Assembly: GCF_014653435.1 (NCBI RefSeq)
Contig: NZ_BNAO01000001.1
Location: 779,739-843,738, forward strand
Length of the DNA: 64,000 bases
Direction of reading: 5' to 3'
Origin: Alishewanella longhuensis
GTDB lineage: Bacteria; Pseudomonadota; Gammaproteobacteria; Enterobacterales; Alteromonadaceae
The stretch's first letter is position 1. Each line of letters begins with the position of its first letter. The notes beneath the pieces are model-generated. The model was not told the DNA's origin, searched no databases, and worked only from the letters and a program-made list of their open reading frames with translations. Position numbers and translations under genes: made by a program. Of this stretch, positions 35,521 through 46,546 are shown piece by piece.

Positions 35521-36425
35521 TGAGTAAAGGTTTACAGTTGAGGTGTCCGCAAACTGCTGCGGAGTGGCAGGCTTATTATCAGTTACGCTGGCAGGTGTTA
35601 CGTGCGCCCTGGCAACAACCCTTGGGTTCAGAGCAGGATGAATTAGAAGCGCAAAGCGTACATTTAATGTTAGTGGCTGAAAATGGCGATATCGCTGCCG
35701 TTGGTCGCTTGCATCAGTTAGATGCATATACTGCACAAGTGCGCTATATGGCCGTGGCGGATGCCTGGCAAGGACAAGGTGCTGGCGGCATGATATTGCA
35801 AGGTTTAGAGCAGCAGGCTATAGCGCTTGGACTACAAGCTGTATTACTAAACGCCCGAGACACCGCGCTTAAATTTTATTTGAAGCAAGGCTATCAGGTA
35901 ATAGGTTCTGCAGCAACGCAATTTGGGATCCAGCATCATCGTATGCAAAAAACGCTGGTGCTGGCCGGCAATATTGCAGACTGGACCGCCTGGTGCCAGA
36001 CTTTACAACAGACCTGGCACGATACTATTCCGCTAAGTGCTTATATGCAGCTAAATATTGATAACTTTGATGGTTACCAACTGCAATGCAGCGCGCCGCT
36101 AGCCCCAAATATCAATCTGCATCACACCATGTTTGCCGGCAGCATCTATACACTGGCGACCTTAACGGGCTGGGGCTTGTTGTATTTGCAACTGCAAAGT
36201 CTGGGCCTTAGCGGCGCTCAGGTGTTAGCTGAGGCTAATATGCGTTATTTTAAACCGATAAAAACTGCACCCCAGGCTATTTGCCGTTTAGCTGAGGCGA
36301 AAGGTGATTTAACTGCTCTGAGCAAAGGACGTAAAGTGCAACAGCAGATCAGGGTTGAACTGCATGCTGATGGTGAGCTTTGTGCTGAATTTAATGGCCG
36401 TTATGCGGTATTGCCGGAGCAATGA
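35520..36425 (+). CDS. yiiD: GNAT plus hotdog-fold fusion protein YiiD (MadA)
   Basis: 301 residues from ATG 35520, which overlaps the dtd stop and has GGAGAG upstream; a TTG one codon earlier is also in frame. The N-terminal GNAT acetyltransferase domain (about 1-145) shows the acetyl-CoA loop region AWQGQGAGGMILQ; the C-terminal hotdog domain (about 155-300) carries HTMFAGSIYTLATLTGWG, characteristic of the YiiD C-terminal family. In E. coli YiiD (renamed MadA) acts as malonyl-ACP decarboxylase that can start fatty-acid synthesis. Position after dtd matches E. coli. Function here by family and synteny. Confidence 0.88.
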   Translation: MSKGLQLRCPQTAAEWQAYYQLRWQVLRAPWQQPLGSEQDELEAQSVHLMLVAENGDIAAVGRLHQLDAYTAQVRYMAVADAWQGQGAGGMILQGLEQQAIALGLQAVLLNARDTALKFYLKQGYQVIGSAATQFGIQHHRMQKTLVLAGNIADWTAWCQTLQQTWHDTIPLSAYMQLNIDNFDGYQLQCSAPLAPNINLHHTMFAGSIYTLATLTGWGLLYLQLQSLGLSGAQVLAEANMRYFKPIKTAPQAICRLAEAKGDLTALSKGRKVQQQIRVELHADGELCAEFNGRYAVLPEQ

Positions 36426-36426
36426 G

Positions 36427-37269
36427 ATGGCAAATAAGGTGATTATTGTTGGCTGTGGCTGGTTAGGGCAGCAAGTTGCCCCTAAACTTGCGGCGGCGGG
36501 CCTGCAGGTTTTCGGTAGCAGACGCAGCGCAGACGCGGTACAAAGCTTAGCTAAACCTATTTATGGCGTGGCATTACCGCTAGTTAATGCTGAGATATCA
36601 GCAGAATTGCAGACACTGTTTCATGATGCTTGGGTAATTTGTACTATTCCGCCTGGTGGTCGCACTGGCGGCTCGACAACAGATTATCTGCCAGTATTAA
36701 AGACGCTAGCGTTACTTTGCCAGCAAGCGGGCATCAAAGGTGGTATCCATATTAGTTCTACAGGGGTTTATCAGGGACTGGCGGGTGAGGTAGATGAAAC
36801 TGCGGTGCTTAAACAGGAGCATCCCAGAGTGGCGTTGTTGGCCGCCGGCGAGCAACTGCTGCGTGCTAGTGGCCCCTGGTTAACTCTGCGCTTGTCGGGT
36901 TTAATGGGGCCAGGGCGTCATCCTGGGCGTTTTGTGCAAGGCAAAACACTTAGCGGTGGCGCATATCCGGTGAATATGGTGCACAGCGCTGATGTGGCAA
37001 AGGCCCTGCTGGCCATTATTGGCAATTGGCCGCTTCCCAGCCACTGCTATAATCTCAGCTCACCTGAGTGGGTAACAAAACAAGATTTTTATCAGGCGGC
37101 TTGTGCTCAGCTTGGCACTTCACCGCCGGTTAGCTTTACGGCTGAAGCACCAGACCCTGCCCGACAGGTGCTAGCAAATGCCTTATGCCGCGATACCGGC
37201 TTTCGCTATCAGTTTGCTGATGCCAGGCAAGCACTTGAGGCGTGCCCTAGCCGCGAGATTAAATCTTAA
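36427..37269 (+). CDS. NAD(P)-binding SDR/epimerase-like protein (YeeZ-like)
   Basis: 280 residues from ATG 36427 (the frame is open earlier inside yiiD, but [17 protein letters not shown] is the proper N-terminus). Atypical extended short-chain dehydrogenase with the nucleotide motif VGCGWLGQ near residue 8-15; the catalytic area contains HISSTGVYQ, in which Ser and Tyr are seen but the Lys three residues further is absent (GLAGE follows), as in YeeZ-type proteins. Substrate unknown. Last gene of the yihY-dtd-yiiD unit; its 3' end overlaps the convergent chemoreceptor gene by 11 bases. Confidence 0.85.
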   Translation: MANKVIIVGCGWLGQQVAPKLAAAGLQVFGSRRSADAVQSLAKPIYGVALPLVNAEISAELQTLFHDAWVICTIPPGGRTGGSTTDYLPVLKTLALLCQQAGIKGGIHISSTGVYQGLAGEVDETAVLKQEHPRVALLAAGEQLLRASGPWLTLRLSGLMGPGRHPGRFVQGKTLSGGAYPVNMVHSADVAKALLAIIGNWPLPSHCYNLSSPEWVTKQDFYQAACAQLGTSPPVSFTAEAPDPARQVLANALCRDTGFRYQFADARQALEACPSREIKS

Positions 37270-39280
37270 ATTGCGCTGCGGCAGTTTGCAGCTGCCCTGC
37301 GAGCTTGGCGACCTCGTCACTGTATTGCAGTGTTTGCTCTGCCTGATTAGCACTGGCTTGCGCCAAGCCGACCATCTGATGCATCCGATCGTTAATGGCT
37401 TGACCAAGTTGTAACTGGTTGCTGCTAGCCTGATTAACTGCTGTGCTAATATGTAAGGTAGCGGAAATTGCTTGGGTCACCTGAGTTAACGCCTGCACTA
37501 ATTCGGTCATAGTCAGTACGCAACCCTCGGCATCGGTTTTACCGGCTAACACTGCGCTCACGGCTTGCTTGCTTTGCTGCTGCAGACGCTCAATCATCTG
37601 CTGTATTTCACTGGTCGCTTGTTGAGTACGGCCGGCCAGCGAGCGCACTTCATCTGCTACTACGGCAAAACCGCGGCCTTGTTCACCGGCACGTGCTGCT
37701 TCAATAGCGGCGTTTAAAGCCAGCAAATTGGTTTGTTCGGCAATGGCACTAATAGTAGTGAGAATACCGCCAATATTGGTCGATTCGTCATTCACCTTAC
37801 TCATTAAACTGCTGGTGCTGACCAGTTGCTGCGCCAGTTTAGTAATGCGGCCATTGTTATCTGCCGCTAATTGGCTGATTTGCTCACTTTGTTGCATGGC
37901 TTGTTGCATGGCATGACCGGCTTCTGCTGCCTGCGACGCAACGGCTTGGGTGTTTTGCGCTAACTGCTCGGTAATCTGATCGACACTGCTAATTTGTTCT
38001 TGTTGTAAATGTAGCGATTGATTAATTTCACTGACCGCCTGGGTAGAACGGCCCGAGGTACTACTTAACGCTGCCGCATTTTGCTGGATATTAGTTAACA
38101 GACCACTCAGGGCATTGATTAGGCTATTCACCTTAGCGGATAAGGCGCCAAACTCGTCTTGTTGTTTGATTTCCAGTTTACGGGTTAAGTCGCCCTTGGC
38201 GATATAACCTAAAATATGGTTAATACCTGCCAGCGGTTTTAACATAGCGTTAATGGTAAAGTAGGCGGTAGCGGCTGCCAGTACCACTAAGATCACCATA
38301 ATAAACCAGGTGCGCGTGCTGCCAGCGCTAAGGGCGCTAGAAGCTTGCTGCTGTAAGCTATTAAATTGTTGATCGGCGGCACTAACCACCTGACCAAGCT
38401 GCTGCAAAGCTAGTTCGACTTGCTGCTCAGCGGTATTGAGTTCATTACGGGCGCGTTGTAGTTCTGCCAGTTGCTGCTGCTTTAATGCGACTAAGTTTTC
38501 TTCGCTCTCCAAACGTTCGGTGAGCTGCTGCCATTGCTCGTCAAAGCTCTGCCATAAATCCTGCGTATTAATGCCCTGTGCCAGCTGTGCCAGGTAATCA
38601 ACATTTACCTGCATATCACTTACTGCAAAACTAATGTTGTCTTTATTGCGTTCAAACTGGACGACATCATTGTAACTTGCGGTTTCCCGCAAGGTATTAA
38701 CCAAGCCAACTAATTGCCCATCTAACCTGGCAGCCGTACCGGCAATAATCTCTGCGGTTTGTTGATTGCGGGGTAACTCTAACTCACTCAGCTCAATTAA
38801 GGCTGCGCCGGTTTCATCTAACAGGCTTTCCATATTGCTCAGCTCAGTGCTGAGCTGCTGTTGATACGTTAGGCTTTGCAGTCTGGCGCTAAACATTTGC
38901 TCTGTAGCCTGCATATAGCGGTTGGCATGTTCGGCAGCAGTTTGCAGGCTTTGCTGCAGAGTACCACTGGCAATTAATTGTTGGAAACCTTGGATTAACT
39001 GGCCGAATTGCTGTTGTTGTTGCTGGAAGTTTTGTTGGTAGCGCGTAATGTCGCTGCTTTGTTCGGCCGTAAAACCTGAGGCAGTTAAACGGGCTAATTG
39101 CAGTAATTGAATTTGCGCCAGATTGCTTTGCTGCTGCGCCGGCACCGCCAGCTCGTTAACCTGGGTGTTGGCATTGGTAATGCTGCGAAAGCTGCTGAGC
39201 GCTGAGATACTGGCGATAAGCAATAATAGCGTAATAAAGCCAAAACCAATAATGACTTTATGTGCAACGGTTAACTTCAT
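37259..39280 (-). CDS. Methyl-accepting chemotaxis protein
   Basis: 673 residues from ATG 39280 with AGGGG upstream; the frame extends to 39340 without conserved sequence. TM1 about 10-30, a large helical periplasmic sensor (about 33-325, rich in Gln, four-helix-bundle type), TM2 about 330-350, HAMP about 352-405, and the cytoplasmic signalling rod, whose hairpin tip [20 protein letters not shown] identifies a true chemoreceptor. The tip and adjacent [12 protein letters not shown] are intact. Ligand unknown. It has no C-terminal CheR/CheB-binding pentapeptide (ends AAAQFKI), and no che genes adjoin it. Convergent overlap of 11 bases with the preceding SDR gene. Confidence 0.94.
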   Translation of the reverse strand: MKLTVAHKVIIGFGFITLLLLIASISALSSFRSITNANTQVNELAVPAQQQSNLAQIQLLQLARLTASGFTAEQSSDITRYQQNFQQQQQQFGQLIQGFQQLIASGTLQQSLQTAAEHANRYMQATEQMFSARLQSLTYQQQLSTELSNMESLLDETGAALIELSELELPRNQQTAEIIAGTAARLDGQLVGLVNTLRETASYNDVVQFERNKDNISFAVSDMQVNVDYLAQLAQGINTQDLWQSFDEQWQQLTERLESEENLVALKQQQLAELQRARNELNTAEQQVELALQQLGQVVSAADQQFNSLQQQASSALSAGSTRTWFIMVILVVLAAATAYFTINAMLKPLAGINHILGYIAKGDLTRKLEIKQQDEFGALSAKVNSLINALSGLLTNIQQNAAALSSTSGRSTQAVSEINQSLHLQQEQISSVDQITEQLAQNTQAVASQAAEAGHAMQQAMQQSEQISQLAADNNGRITKLAQQLVSTSSLMSKVNDESTNIGGILTTISAIAEQTNLLALNAAIEAARAGEQGRGFAVVADEVRSLAGRTQQATSEIQQMIERLQQQSKQAVSAVLAGKTDAEGCVLTMTELVQALTQVTQAISATLHISTAVNQASSNQLQLGQAINDRMHQMVGLAQASANQAEQTLQYSDEVAKLAGQLQTAAAQFKI

Positions 39281-39390
39281 ATGCTGAGCCCCTGTCAGAC
39301 CAGTTTTTAGTATAGTTATTTTTAAAGGATCTGCGTCCAACTGAACGTTAACAGTTTTTAGGTTACTGGTCTAGCCAGTTTTGGCGTTGC

Positions 39391-39416
39391 ATAAAAAATA
39401 CCCGGCAGTGCCGGGT
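39391..39416 (-). terminator. Terminator of the hutCUH operon
   Basis: Stem ACCCGGC/GCCGGGT (39400-39406 / 39410-39416) followed on the minus strand by TATTTTTTATG. Located 34 bases past the hutH stop. Confidence 0.82.
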
Positions 39417-39449
39417 GTGAGTTTGTGACTAATAGTCGCCCTTTAGTTA

Positions 39450-40985
39450 TTAAAAACTGCAGAGTAAGCCTGCAGGCAGGGCGCTATTCAATTGACCATC
39501 ACGGATCAGCATTGCGCTTTTTTCGATATCCGGGCCGAAATAGCGATCCTGATCATAAAATGCTACCTGCTGTCGTAATAACGCTTTCGCCTGTTCAAGC
39601 GCCGCTGTGCTCTTTACTGGTGCCCGGAAATCAAGACCCTGCGCCGCAGCCAGATATTCAACGGCGAGTACCCCTGTGGTGTTTTCGGCCATATCCGCTA
39701 AACGCCGGGCGGCAAAGGTGGCCATAGACACATGATCTTCCTGATTGGCAGAGGTCGGTAAGCTATCTACCGATGCCGGGTGTGCTAAGGATTTGTTTTC
39801 TGAGGCTAAGGCTGCAGCTGTTACCTGTGCAATCATAAAGCCACTGTTGACGCCGCCATTAGGCACCAAAAAGGCTGGTAATTTACTTAAGCTGGCATCG
39901 ATTAACAGGGCCATGCGACGCTCGGATAAGGCACCAATTTCGGCAATCGCCAATGCCAGATTATCGGCGGCCATGGCTACCGGTTCAGCATGGAAATTAC
40001 CGCCTGAGAGAATATCTCCGTCTTCGGCAAAAACGAGCGGGTTATCGGTTACGCCATTGGCTTCTACTTCTAAAACGCCTGCGGCATGGCGGATTTGGGT
40101 TAAACAGGCACCCATCACCTGTGGCTGACAGCGCAGGGAGTAAGGGTCTTGTACCTTTTCACAATCTTTGTGCGATTGGCCGACTTCGGAATCCGTGCCA
40201 AGCAAATGCCGGTAAATGGCGGCAGCATCAATTTGCCCTTGTTGGCCGCGGGCTAAATGGATGCGTGGATCAAAGGGCGCGCGACTGCCTAATGCCGCTT
40301 CTACGCTCATAGCACCAATTACTGAACCAGCAGCAAACACATCTTCGGCGCGGAATAAGCCTTCCAGTGCCAGAGCGGTTGAGGCCTGAGTACCATTTAA
40401 TAGCGCTAAGCCTTCTTTGGCTGCCAGCGTTAATGGCTGTAAGCCAACTAAATCGAAGGCTTCTTTAGCATCATAGATCTGGCCTTTATAGCAAATTTCA
40501 CCTTCGCCAATTAGCGGTAATACCATATGGGCTAGGGGGGCTAAATCGCCAGACGCGCCAACTGAGCCTTTCTCTGGGATACAGGGGTAAAGCTCGGCAT
40601 TGACCATATCAATGAGTAATTGGATCACGCTTAAGCGAATACCCGAGAAACCACGGGCTAAGGAGTTAATCTTTAACACCATCATTAGGCGCACTGTGCT
40701 ATCCGCCATAAACTGGCCAAAGCCAGCGGCATGGGACAGCACGATAGAACGTTGTAGCAATTCAAGCTCTTCATGTTTAATCCGGGTATTGGCCAGTAAG
40801 CCAAACCCCGTGTTTATGCCGTAAACCACTTTGTTTTGCTTTAAAATATCGGCCACGCAAGCCGCCGATTTTTCAATTGCCGGCAGGGCGCTGGCATCTA
40901 AGGTCAGGGTTACAGCACCTTGCTTAACCGCACGTAATTGGGTGAGTGTCAGTTTGCCTGGTGTTAAATGTAAGGCGTAAGTCAT
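39450..40985 (-). CDS. hutH: Histidine ammonia-lyase
   Basis: 511 residues, standard length. Removes ammonia from L-histidine to give trans-urocanate, the first step of histidine use. The self-forming MIO cofactor triad Ala-Ser-Gly is at 144-146 in [11 protein letters not shown]. Other family segments (YGINTGFG near 55; [12 protein letters not shown]) are intact. It is the last gene of the leftward hutC-hutU-hutH operon, 10 bases after hutU, with a terminator beyond. Expression should be controlled by HutC through the operator at 43460. Confidence 0.98.
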   Translation of the reverse strand: MTYALHLTPGKLTLTQLRAVKQGAVTLTLDASALPAIEKSAACVADILKQNKVVYGINTGFGLLANTRIKHEELELLQRSIVLSHAAGFGQFMADSTVRLMMVLKINSLARGFSGIRLSVIQLLIDMVNAELYPCIPEKGSVGASGDLAPLAHMVLPLIGEGEICYKGQIYDAKEAFDLVGLQPLTLAAKEGLALLNGTQASTALALEGLFRAEDVFAAGSVIGAMSVEAALGSRAPFDPRIHLARGQQGQIDAAAIYRHLLGTDSEVGQSHKDCEKVQDPYSLRCQPQVMGACLTQIRHAAGVLEVEANGVTDNPLVFAEDGDILSGGNFHAEPVAMAADNLALAIAEIGALSERRMALLIDASLSKLPAFLVPNGGVNSGFMIAQVTAAALASENKSLAHPASVDSLPTSANQEDHVSMATFAARRLADMAENTTGVLAVEYLAAAQGLDFRAPVKSTAALEQAKALLRQQVAFYDQDRYFGPDIEKSAMLIRDGQLNSALPAGLLCSF

Positions 40986-40995
40986 AATTTTTTCT

Positions 40996-42678
40996 CTAGT
41001 TAGCTGTGCTGTTAATCATGGGTAAGTCGAGACCTTGCTCTTCGGCGCAATCTACGGCGATAGCGTAACCGGCGTCAGCATGGCGCATGACGCCAGTGCC
41101 CGGATCATTCCAAAGTACCCGGCCTAAACGCGCCGCTGCTTGCTCAGTACCATCGGCTAAGATCACCACGCCGCTATGCTGGCTGTAGCCCATGCCGACA
41201 CCACCGCCATGATGCAGTGATACCCAGGTGGCACCGCCGGCGGTGTTAAGTAGCGCATTAAGTAATGGCCAATCAGACACCGCGTCTGAGCCATCTAACA
41301 TGGCTTCGGTTTCACGATTGGGGCTTGCCACCGAGCCAGAATCCAGATGATCACGACCAATCACCACCGGGGCTGAGAGCTCACCGTTTTTCACCATTTC
41401 ATTAAAGGCCAGCGCAATACGCGCCCGATCTTTTAAGCCAATCCAGCAAATCCGCGCCGGTAACCCCTGAAATTGAATGCGTTCACGCGCCATATCCAGC
41501 CAATTATGCAGGTGTGGATCATCAGGGATCAGCTCTTTCACTTTGGCATCGGTTTTATAGATATCTTCTGGATCGCCAGATAAGGCCACCCACCGGAACG
41601 GGCCTATGCCCTGGCAGAACAATGGCCGGATATAAGCGGGTACAAAGCCTGGGAAATCAAAGGCATTGGTTACGCCAACATCTTTGGCCATCTGCCGGAT
41701 ATTATTACCATAATCAGTCGCTACGGCGCCGCGTTGCTGCATGGTTAAAATGGCTTTGACTTGCACCGCCATCGCATCTTTCGCAGCCGCAACCACGGCG
41801 TTTTCATCTTCTATACGCTTGGCTTTAGCTTGCTCTAGCGTCCAACCTTGTGGCAAGTAGCCATTAAGGGGATCATGGGCTGAGGTTTGATCGGTTACTA
41901 CATCCGGGGTAATGCCGCGGGCCACCAACTCGCTAAACACATCCGCCGCGTTGGCTAATAAGCCAATAGAGGTCGGTTTACCGCTGGCTTTGGCTTCTTC
42001 CAGCATGGTTAAAGCTTCGTCTAATGAGTAAGCTTTTTTATCGACATAACCGGTTTTTAACCGAAAATCGATACGGCTCTCGTCCACTTCACAGGCCAGC
42101 ATATGAAAACCAGCCATAGTAGCAGCGAGTGGCTGCGCGCCGCCCATGCCACCCAAGCCACCGGTTAAAATCCATTTGCCGTTGGCAACACCATTAAAAT
42201 GCTGTTTAGCAATGGCCACAAAGGTTTCGTAAGTGCCTTGTACTATGCCTTGGGTGCCGATATAGATCCAAGAGCCGGCGGTCATTTGGCCATACATCAT
42301 CAGGCCTTTACGATCCAGCTCATTAAAGTGCTGCCAATTGGCCCAGGCGGGGACTAAGTTTGAGTTAGCAATCAGCACTCTGGGTGCATCCGGATGCGTG
42401 GGAAAAACACCAACCGGTTTGCCACTTTGTACCAATAAGGTTTGGTTATCTTCTAAGCGATCCAATACTTCAACAATTTTATCAAAGCAAGCCCAATTAC
42501 GGGCGGCGCGGCCAATACCGCCGTAGACCACCAGCGCCTGCGGGTGCTCTGCCACTTCTGGATCCAAGTTATTCATTAGCATGCGTTTGGCAGCTTCAGT
42601 CTGCCAGCTTTTGGCGGTGATTTGATTGCCGCGGGCGGCGCGGATCACGCGACTTTCATCAATGCGGTTATTGTTCAT
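40996..42678 (-). CDS. hutU: Urocanate hydratase
   Basis: 560 residues, standard length. Adds water to urocanate to form 4-imidazolone-5-propionate using tightly bound NAD as electrophile. NAD-binding glycine-rich stretch [18 protein letters not shown] and the highly conserved C-terminal region [15 protein letters not shown] are present. Second step of histidine breakdown. 11 bases after hutC, so co-transcribed. Confidence 0.98.
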   Translation of the reverse strand: MNNNRIDESRVIRAARGNQITAKSWQTEAAKRMLMNNLDPEVAEHPQALVVYGGIGRAARNWACFDKIVEVLDRLEDNQTLLVQSGKPVGVFPTHPDAPRVLIANSNLVPAWANWQHFNELDRKGLMMYGQMTAGSWIYIGTQGIVQGTYETFVAIAKQHFNGVANGKWILTGGLGGMGGAQPLAATMAGFHMLACEVDESRIDFRLKTGYVDKKAYSLDEALTMLEEAKASGKPTSIGLLANAADVFSELVARGITPDVVTDQTSAHDPLNGYLPQGWTLEQAKAKRIEDENAVVAAAKDAMAVQVKAILTMQQRGAVATDYGNNIRQMAKDVGVTNAFDFPGFVPAYIRPLFCQGIGPFRWVALSGDPEDIYKTDAKVKELIPDDPHLHNWLDMARERIQFQGLPARICWIGLKDRARIALAFNEMVKNGELSAPVVIGRDHLDSGSVASPNRETEAMLDGSDAVSDWPLLNALLNTAGGATWVSLHHGGGVGMGYSQHSGVVILADGTEQAAARLGRVLWNDPGTGVMRHADAGYAIAVDCAEEQGLDLPMINSTAN

Positions 42679-42689
42679 AGCAACCTCGG

Positions 42690-43397
42690 TTAGCGGGGTA
42701 GGGCAAAGTTAAGATGGCCTCCCAGCCGGTAACGACTGCCGGGAGACGTTAAATAGGCCAGGCTGACGGCGCCATCACGGCTAAAGGTGCGGCGGGTCAG
42801 GCGCAGGCAGGGTTCGGGTTTTTTTAGTGCCAAATGCTGGCAGGTAAATTCGTCTGGCCAAATCGCTTCGACAATATGTTCGGCTTCGGTCAGCGGGGCG
42901 ATTTCACTCAAATACAGGTGCGGGGTAATTTCCTGAAAATCTTGTTGGGTATACAAAGGCACCTGCTTGGGATTAACGTAACGGGCTTCTAACTGCAGCG
43001 GCAAACTATCAGAAAAATGCACAATCAATGAAAAAAACACTGGTTCATTGCGTTTTAACCCCAGCGCTGTGGCCACTATACCGGGGCAAGGCAACTCGGT
43101 AAGTTGTAATAACTTAGCGCGATAAGCATGGCCGCCGCTTTGTACCTCATCAGCAATATTACGAATCTCCAGTAACGAAGACTGTGACTTTAATGCTGCT
43201 ACAAAACTGCCTACGCCCTGAGTACGGTATAGAATGCTTTGCTCGGTGAGTTCTTGTAAAGCGCGCCTTGCCGTCATCCGACTGACCGAAAATTGCTCGG
43301 CCAACTCATTTTCAGAAGGTACCCGGCTATGTTCTGGCCAGGCACCGCTTTCAATCTGGCGCAGCATAAATTCTTTGATTTCGGCAAATTTAGCCAT
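42690..43397 (-). CDS. hutC: Histidine-utilisation repressor HutC (GntR family)
   Basis: 235 residues. N-terminal GntR winged helix (about 1-70: [24 protein letters not shown]), C-terminal UTRA effector domain, which in HutC proteins binds urocanate and releases the repressor. Its location at the head of the hut operon, divergent from hutI, with the perfect TTGTATATACAA site in the gap, indicates it represses both hut transcripts and its own synthesis. Confidence 0.95.
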   Translation of the reverse strand: MAKFAEIKEFMLRQIESGAWPEHSRVPSENELAEQFSVSRMTARRALQELTEQSILYRTQGVGSFVAALKSQSSLLEIRNIADEVQSGGHAYRAKLLQLTELPCPGIVATALGLKRNEPVFFSLIVHFSDSLPLQLEARYVNPKQVPLYTQQDFQEITPHLYLSEIAPLTEAEHIVEAIWPDEFTCQHLALKKPEPCLRLTRRTFSRDGAVSLAYLTSPGSRYRLGGHLNFALPR

Positions 43398-43459
43398 GCA
43401 GTACCTACTTTGTTAGACGGATAGAGGCGTATTCGTTTTTTAAAAATAGCGGATTTTGG

Positions 43460-43471
43460 TTGTATATACAA
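43460..43471. promoter_or_regulatory. HutC operator
   Basis: Perfect 12-base palindrome TTGTATATACAA between hutC and hutI, matching the known HutC-type CTTGTATNTACAAG operator. It overlaps a possible -35 (TTGTAT at 43460) of a hutI promoter with TAGACT at 43482, so a bound repressor would block it. Only one copy seen. Confidence 0.78.
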
Positions 43472-43528
43472 GTTTTTCGGTTAGACTATTTTACATACAC
43501 TGCGGCAGTAGGATTTTGGGAGCCTTAG

Positions 43529-44755
43529 ATGATTGAATTTGATGCAGTTTGGATAAATGCTAACTTGGCCACGATGACCAAGAGCACTGAGCCTTATGGC
43601 GCTATTGCGGATGGCGCCATAGCGGTTAAAGATGGCGTGATTGCTTATGCTGGCCCAAAGGCCGGACTACCGGCTTTTGATGTATTAAGCACGCCGCTTA
43701 ATGATGTGGCAGGACAGTGGATTTTACCTGGGTTAATTGATTGTCATACCCATCTGGTTTATGCCGGCAATCGTGCGAACGAATTTGAACTTCGCTTGCA
43801 AGGTGCGACCTATCAGGAGATTGCGGCTGCCGGTGGCGGTATTGCCAGTACGGTGCGGGCTACGCGCGAAGCCAGCCATGAAAGCTTATTTACGTTAGCG
43901 ACAGATCGCTTAAACGCGTTACAAAATGAAGGCGTGACCACGGTCGAGATCAAGTCAGGCTACGGCTTAGATTTAACCTCAGAGCAAAAGATACTAGAGG
44001 TGGCCGCCTTGTTAGACGAGCATCATCCGATCAGTATTCAGAAAACCTTTTTAGGCGCTCATGCGCTGCCGGCTGAGTATAAAAACAATGCCGATGCCTA
44101 TATTGAGCTGGTGTGTCAGATGTTGCCAGCCTTGCAGCAGCAAGGCCTGGTGGATGCCGTGGATGTATTTTGTGAAGGCATAGGGTTTAGTGTGGCGCAA
44201 AGTCGCAAAGTGTTTGCTGCTGCAAAAGCGCTGGGCTTGCCGGTGAAAGCGCATGCCGAGCAATTATCTAATTTAGGCGGTAGTGCCTTGGTGGCAGAAT
44301 TTGCCGGCTTGTCTGCCGATCATATTGAGTTTTTGGATGAAGCCGGTGTGGCTGCCATGGCGCAGGCGGGAACAGTGGCGGTATTGCTGCCGGGGGCCTA
44401 TTACTTTTTACGGGAAACCCAGTTGCCGCCTATTGCACTGTTGCGCCAGTATCAGGTGCCAATGGCGATTGCCAGCGATCTTAACCCGGGTACCTCGCCG
44501 TTCTGCTCATTGCAATTGATGCTCAATATGGCCTGCACGCTATTTCGCTTAACGCCGGAAGAGGCGCTGCTAGGGGTAACCCGCCATGCGGCTAACGCCT
44601 TAGGGTTGGCCGACAGAGGCATATTAGCAGCGGGGATGCGGGCCGATTTTGGTTGTTATGCCATTAGCCAACCCGCAGAGCTGTGTTATCAATATGGTGT
44701 GAAACCCTTGCGGCAACTGGTGATAGGCGGCAAGGTTTGCCGCCTTACAGTTTAG
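43529..44755 (+). CDS. hutI: Imidazolonepropionase
   Basis: 408 residues, amidohydrolase family. Opens the ring of 4-imidazolone-5-propionate to give N-formimino-L-glutamate. Metal site visible: HTH in [15 protein letters not shown] (about residue 70), His in [10 protein letters not shown], His in VKAHAEQL, and the Asp of IASDLNPGT. Divergently transcribed from hutC. GGGAGCC precedes ATG. Completes, with hutG, the conversion of His to Glu. Confidence 0.98.
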   Translation: MIEFDAVWINANLATMTKSTEPYGAIADGAIAVKDGVIAYAGPKAGLPAFDVLSTPLNDVAGQWILPGLIDCHTHLVYAGNRANEFELRLQGATYQEIAAAGGGIASTVRATREASHESLFTLATDRLNALQNEGVTTVEIKSGYGLDLTSEQKILEVAALLDEHHPISIQKTFLGAHALPAEYKNNADAYIELVCQMLPALQQQGLVDAVDVFCEGIGFSVAQSRKVFAAAKALGLPVKAHAEQLSNLGGSALVAEFAGLSADHIEFLDEAGVAAMAQAGTVAVLLPGAYYFLRETQLPPIALLRQYQVPMAIASDLNPGTSPFCSLQLMLNMACTLFRLTPEEALLGVTRHAANALGLADRGILAAGMRADFGCYAISQPAELCYQYGVKPLRQLVIGGKVCRLTV

Positions 44756-44799
44756 GGCATTGTCGTGTGGGCCTGCTGCTTAGGAAAACGCAGTGCTGC

Positions 44800-45867
44800 T
44801 TAACGTATCAGCGGCACTTGCTGTGCTTTGCCAAGCAAAAAGGCTTGTACCAATTGACTAAGTACCTGACCGCAATGATTTAGGCCAGCGGTAAGCCCTG
44901 CCGGATGTTGCGCGGGTGCTGCTTCGGCCAAATGCAGATAGGCAGTGTGCGGTAGTTTGGCAAATTGATAGACGGCTTGTTCAGCCTCGCTCACGCTGAT
45001 GCCGCTGTAATTAAGGGCACTGGCGGGCATGCCGGTAATGGCATCGGTATCCAGTTCTAGCGCCAGTGGCGTATTGGCACTCAGGACTTTTTCCAGTGCC
45101 TGTTCAATCGCCTGCTGCCAACTTAGTGTCGCTGCCACAAAGATCTGTTGGTAACTTAAGTAATCAGCACCGGCTTGTTGTAGGGCTTTTAAGCTGGCGG
45201 CGTTATTCTTCTGCTGATGTAATCCCAGTACAAAATAATGTTGTAACAGCGCTTGTTGCATGGCGTAGCTAAAGCCGTTACCGCTGTGCCGCCCTTCTAA
45301 TGGGCGAAAATCTGCATGAGGATCAATATTCAGGCAGTTAACCGGCTGTGCAGTACTGGCAGCCAGTGCCTGTAGCAATGGCAAGGCATTATTATGGCCG
45401 CCACCAATTACAATAGGCGTAAGCCCTGCAGCAAAGATAGGCTGTACTGCCGCTTGCACCCGCGCATCTAATTGCGCGCACAGGGTCCGTAAGTTGGCTA
45501 AATCCTCGCTTTTGCTGTTATCCAGCAGTTGCCCTTGCGCTTGTAAATCAGCGCAGCTAACTTCGCCCAACAGTAAAATTTGGCTGGCATCAAGTTGCTC
45601 GTTGGCTTGTAAATTTAGAAATTTACTTAAAAAGGCTTGCCAGCCCAGTTCAGCACCACCACCACCACAGTTTGCTCTGGGGCCGATATCTTCCGGTATG
45701 CCTAAAAGCACAAACTGGCCACTATGGGCCGCATGTTGGCGCAGGTTTTCAGTAATGCTAAGCAGTGGATCGGTTAACTGAATACGTTGCCCCAGGCGTG
45801 TTTCGCCTGAGCGGGTTTGAAAAAAGGCGCTTAATTGCGCCTTTGTTATACACTGCACTAGCGCCAT
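44800..45867 (-). CDS. hutG: Formimidoylglutamase
   Basis: 355 residues, arginase/agmatinase fold. Hydrolyses N-formimino-glutamate to glutamate and formamide, the last step of the hut pathway. The binuclear Mn site is seen as GGGHNN (His), NIDPHADFRP (Asp-x-His-x-Asp) and LELDTDAITG (Asp-x-Asp). It is on the opposite strand from hutI, tail to tail, and begins 3 bases after the rraA stop, so it appears to be co-transcribed with rraA rather than with the HutC-controlled genes. Context with hutHUCI makes hutG likelier than an arginase. Confidence 0.93.
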   Translation of the reverse strand: MALVQCITKAQLSAFFQTRSGETRLGQRIQLTDPLLSITENLRQHAAHSGQFVLLGIPEDIGPRANCGGGGAELGWQAFLSKFLNLQANEQLDASQILLLGEVSCADLQAQGQLLDNSKSEDLANLRTLCAQLDARVQAAVQPIFAAGLTPIVIGGGHNNALPLLQALAASTAQPVNCLNIDPHADFRPLEGRHSGNGFSYAMQQALLQHYFVLGLHQQKNNAASLKALQQAGADYLSYQQIFVAATLSWQQAIEQALEKVLSANTPLALELDTDAITGMPASALNYSGISVSEAEQAVYQFAKLPHTAYLHLAEAAPAQHPAGLTAGLNHCGQVLSQLVQAFLLGKAQQVPLIR

Positions 45868-45870
45868 GGC

Positions 45871-46356
45871 TTATTCGATATCCAGCGCATCGGGAGAAAG
45901 GATAATGCCGGTGCTATCAGCATACAGATGATCGCCCGGTAAGAAAGTTACGCCAGCAAAGTTGACTGGAACGTCGGTTTCACCAAAGCCGCTATCGTCA
46001 GCGCCAATCGGAATAGCATTAACTGCCTGAATACCAATATCAAAATCTTCCAGCTCATCTAAGTTTCGTACGCTACCGTAGCAAACGATACCTTCCCAGC
46101 CATTGGTTGCGGCCAGCGATGCCAGTTCTGCATCAATCAGTGCGCGGCGCGCCGAGCCACCACCGTCAATTAACAGCACTTTACCAATACCATCGTCTGC
46201 CAGCATTTGCCGCACCAGGCCGTTGTCTTCAAAGCACTTTACGGTATGGATTTTCCCGCCAAAGGAGCGACGACCACCATAATTAGCAAAAATAGGTTCG
46301 ACCACATCAACCTGCTCTGCATAAAGATCGCATAACTCTGAGGTATTATATTCCAT
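45871..46356 (-). CDS. rraA: RNase E inhibitor RraA
   Basis: 161 residues from ATG 46356 (GGAGTACAAG upstream), exactly the E. coli RraA length; the open frame extends further to 46407 without conserved residues. RraA binds RNase E and DEAD-box helicases and limits mRNA decay; the same fold has 4-hydroxy-4-methyl-2-oxoglutarate aldolase members, but this sequence ([40 protein letters not shown]) is of the RraA type. Followed after 3 bases by hutG, an unusual partner. Confidence 0.95.
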   Translation of the reverse strand: MEYNTSELCDLYAEQVDVVEPIFANYGGRRSFGGKIHTVKCFEDNGLVRQMLADDGIGKVLLIDGGGSARRALIDAELASLAATNGWEGIVCYGSVRNLDELEDFDIGIQAVNAIPIGADDSGFGETDVPVNFAGVTFLPGDHLYADSTGIILSPDALDIE

Positions 46357-46546
46357 CTTGTACTCCGCACCGCAATTAGGGATGGCAACAGTATAACCTG
46401 CCAGCACTTAAGCTCAAGCGGAACTTTGCACTGGATGGCAGTATTAGCTGCTTTCTTCGTGATTGTGCATAGATGTTGCGCTGTCATTTTTTCGTCATTA
46501 AGTTTTCTTAGGATGTGAACAGACTTTGTACAATGAGGCTGCCGCT

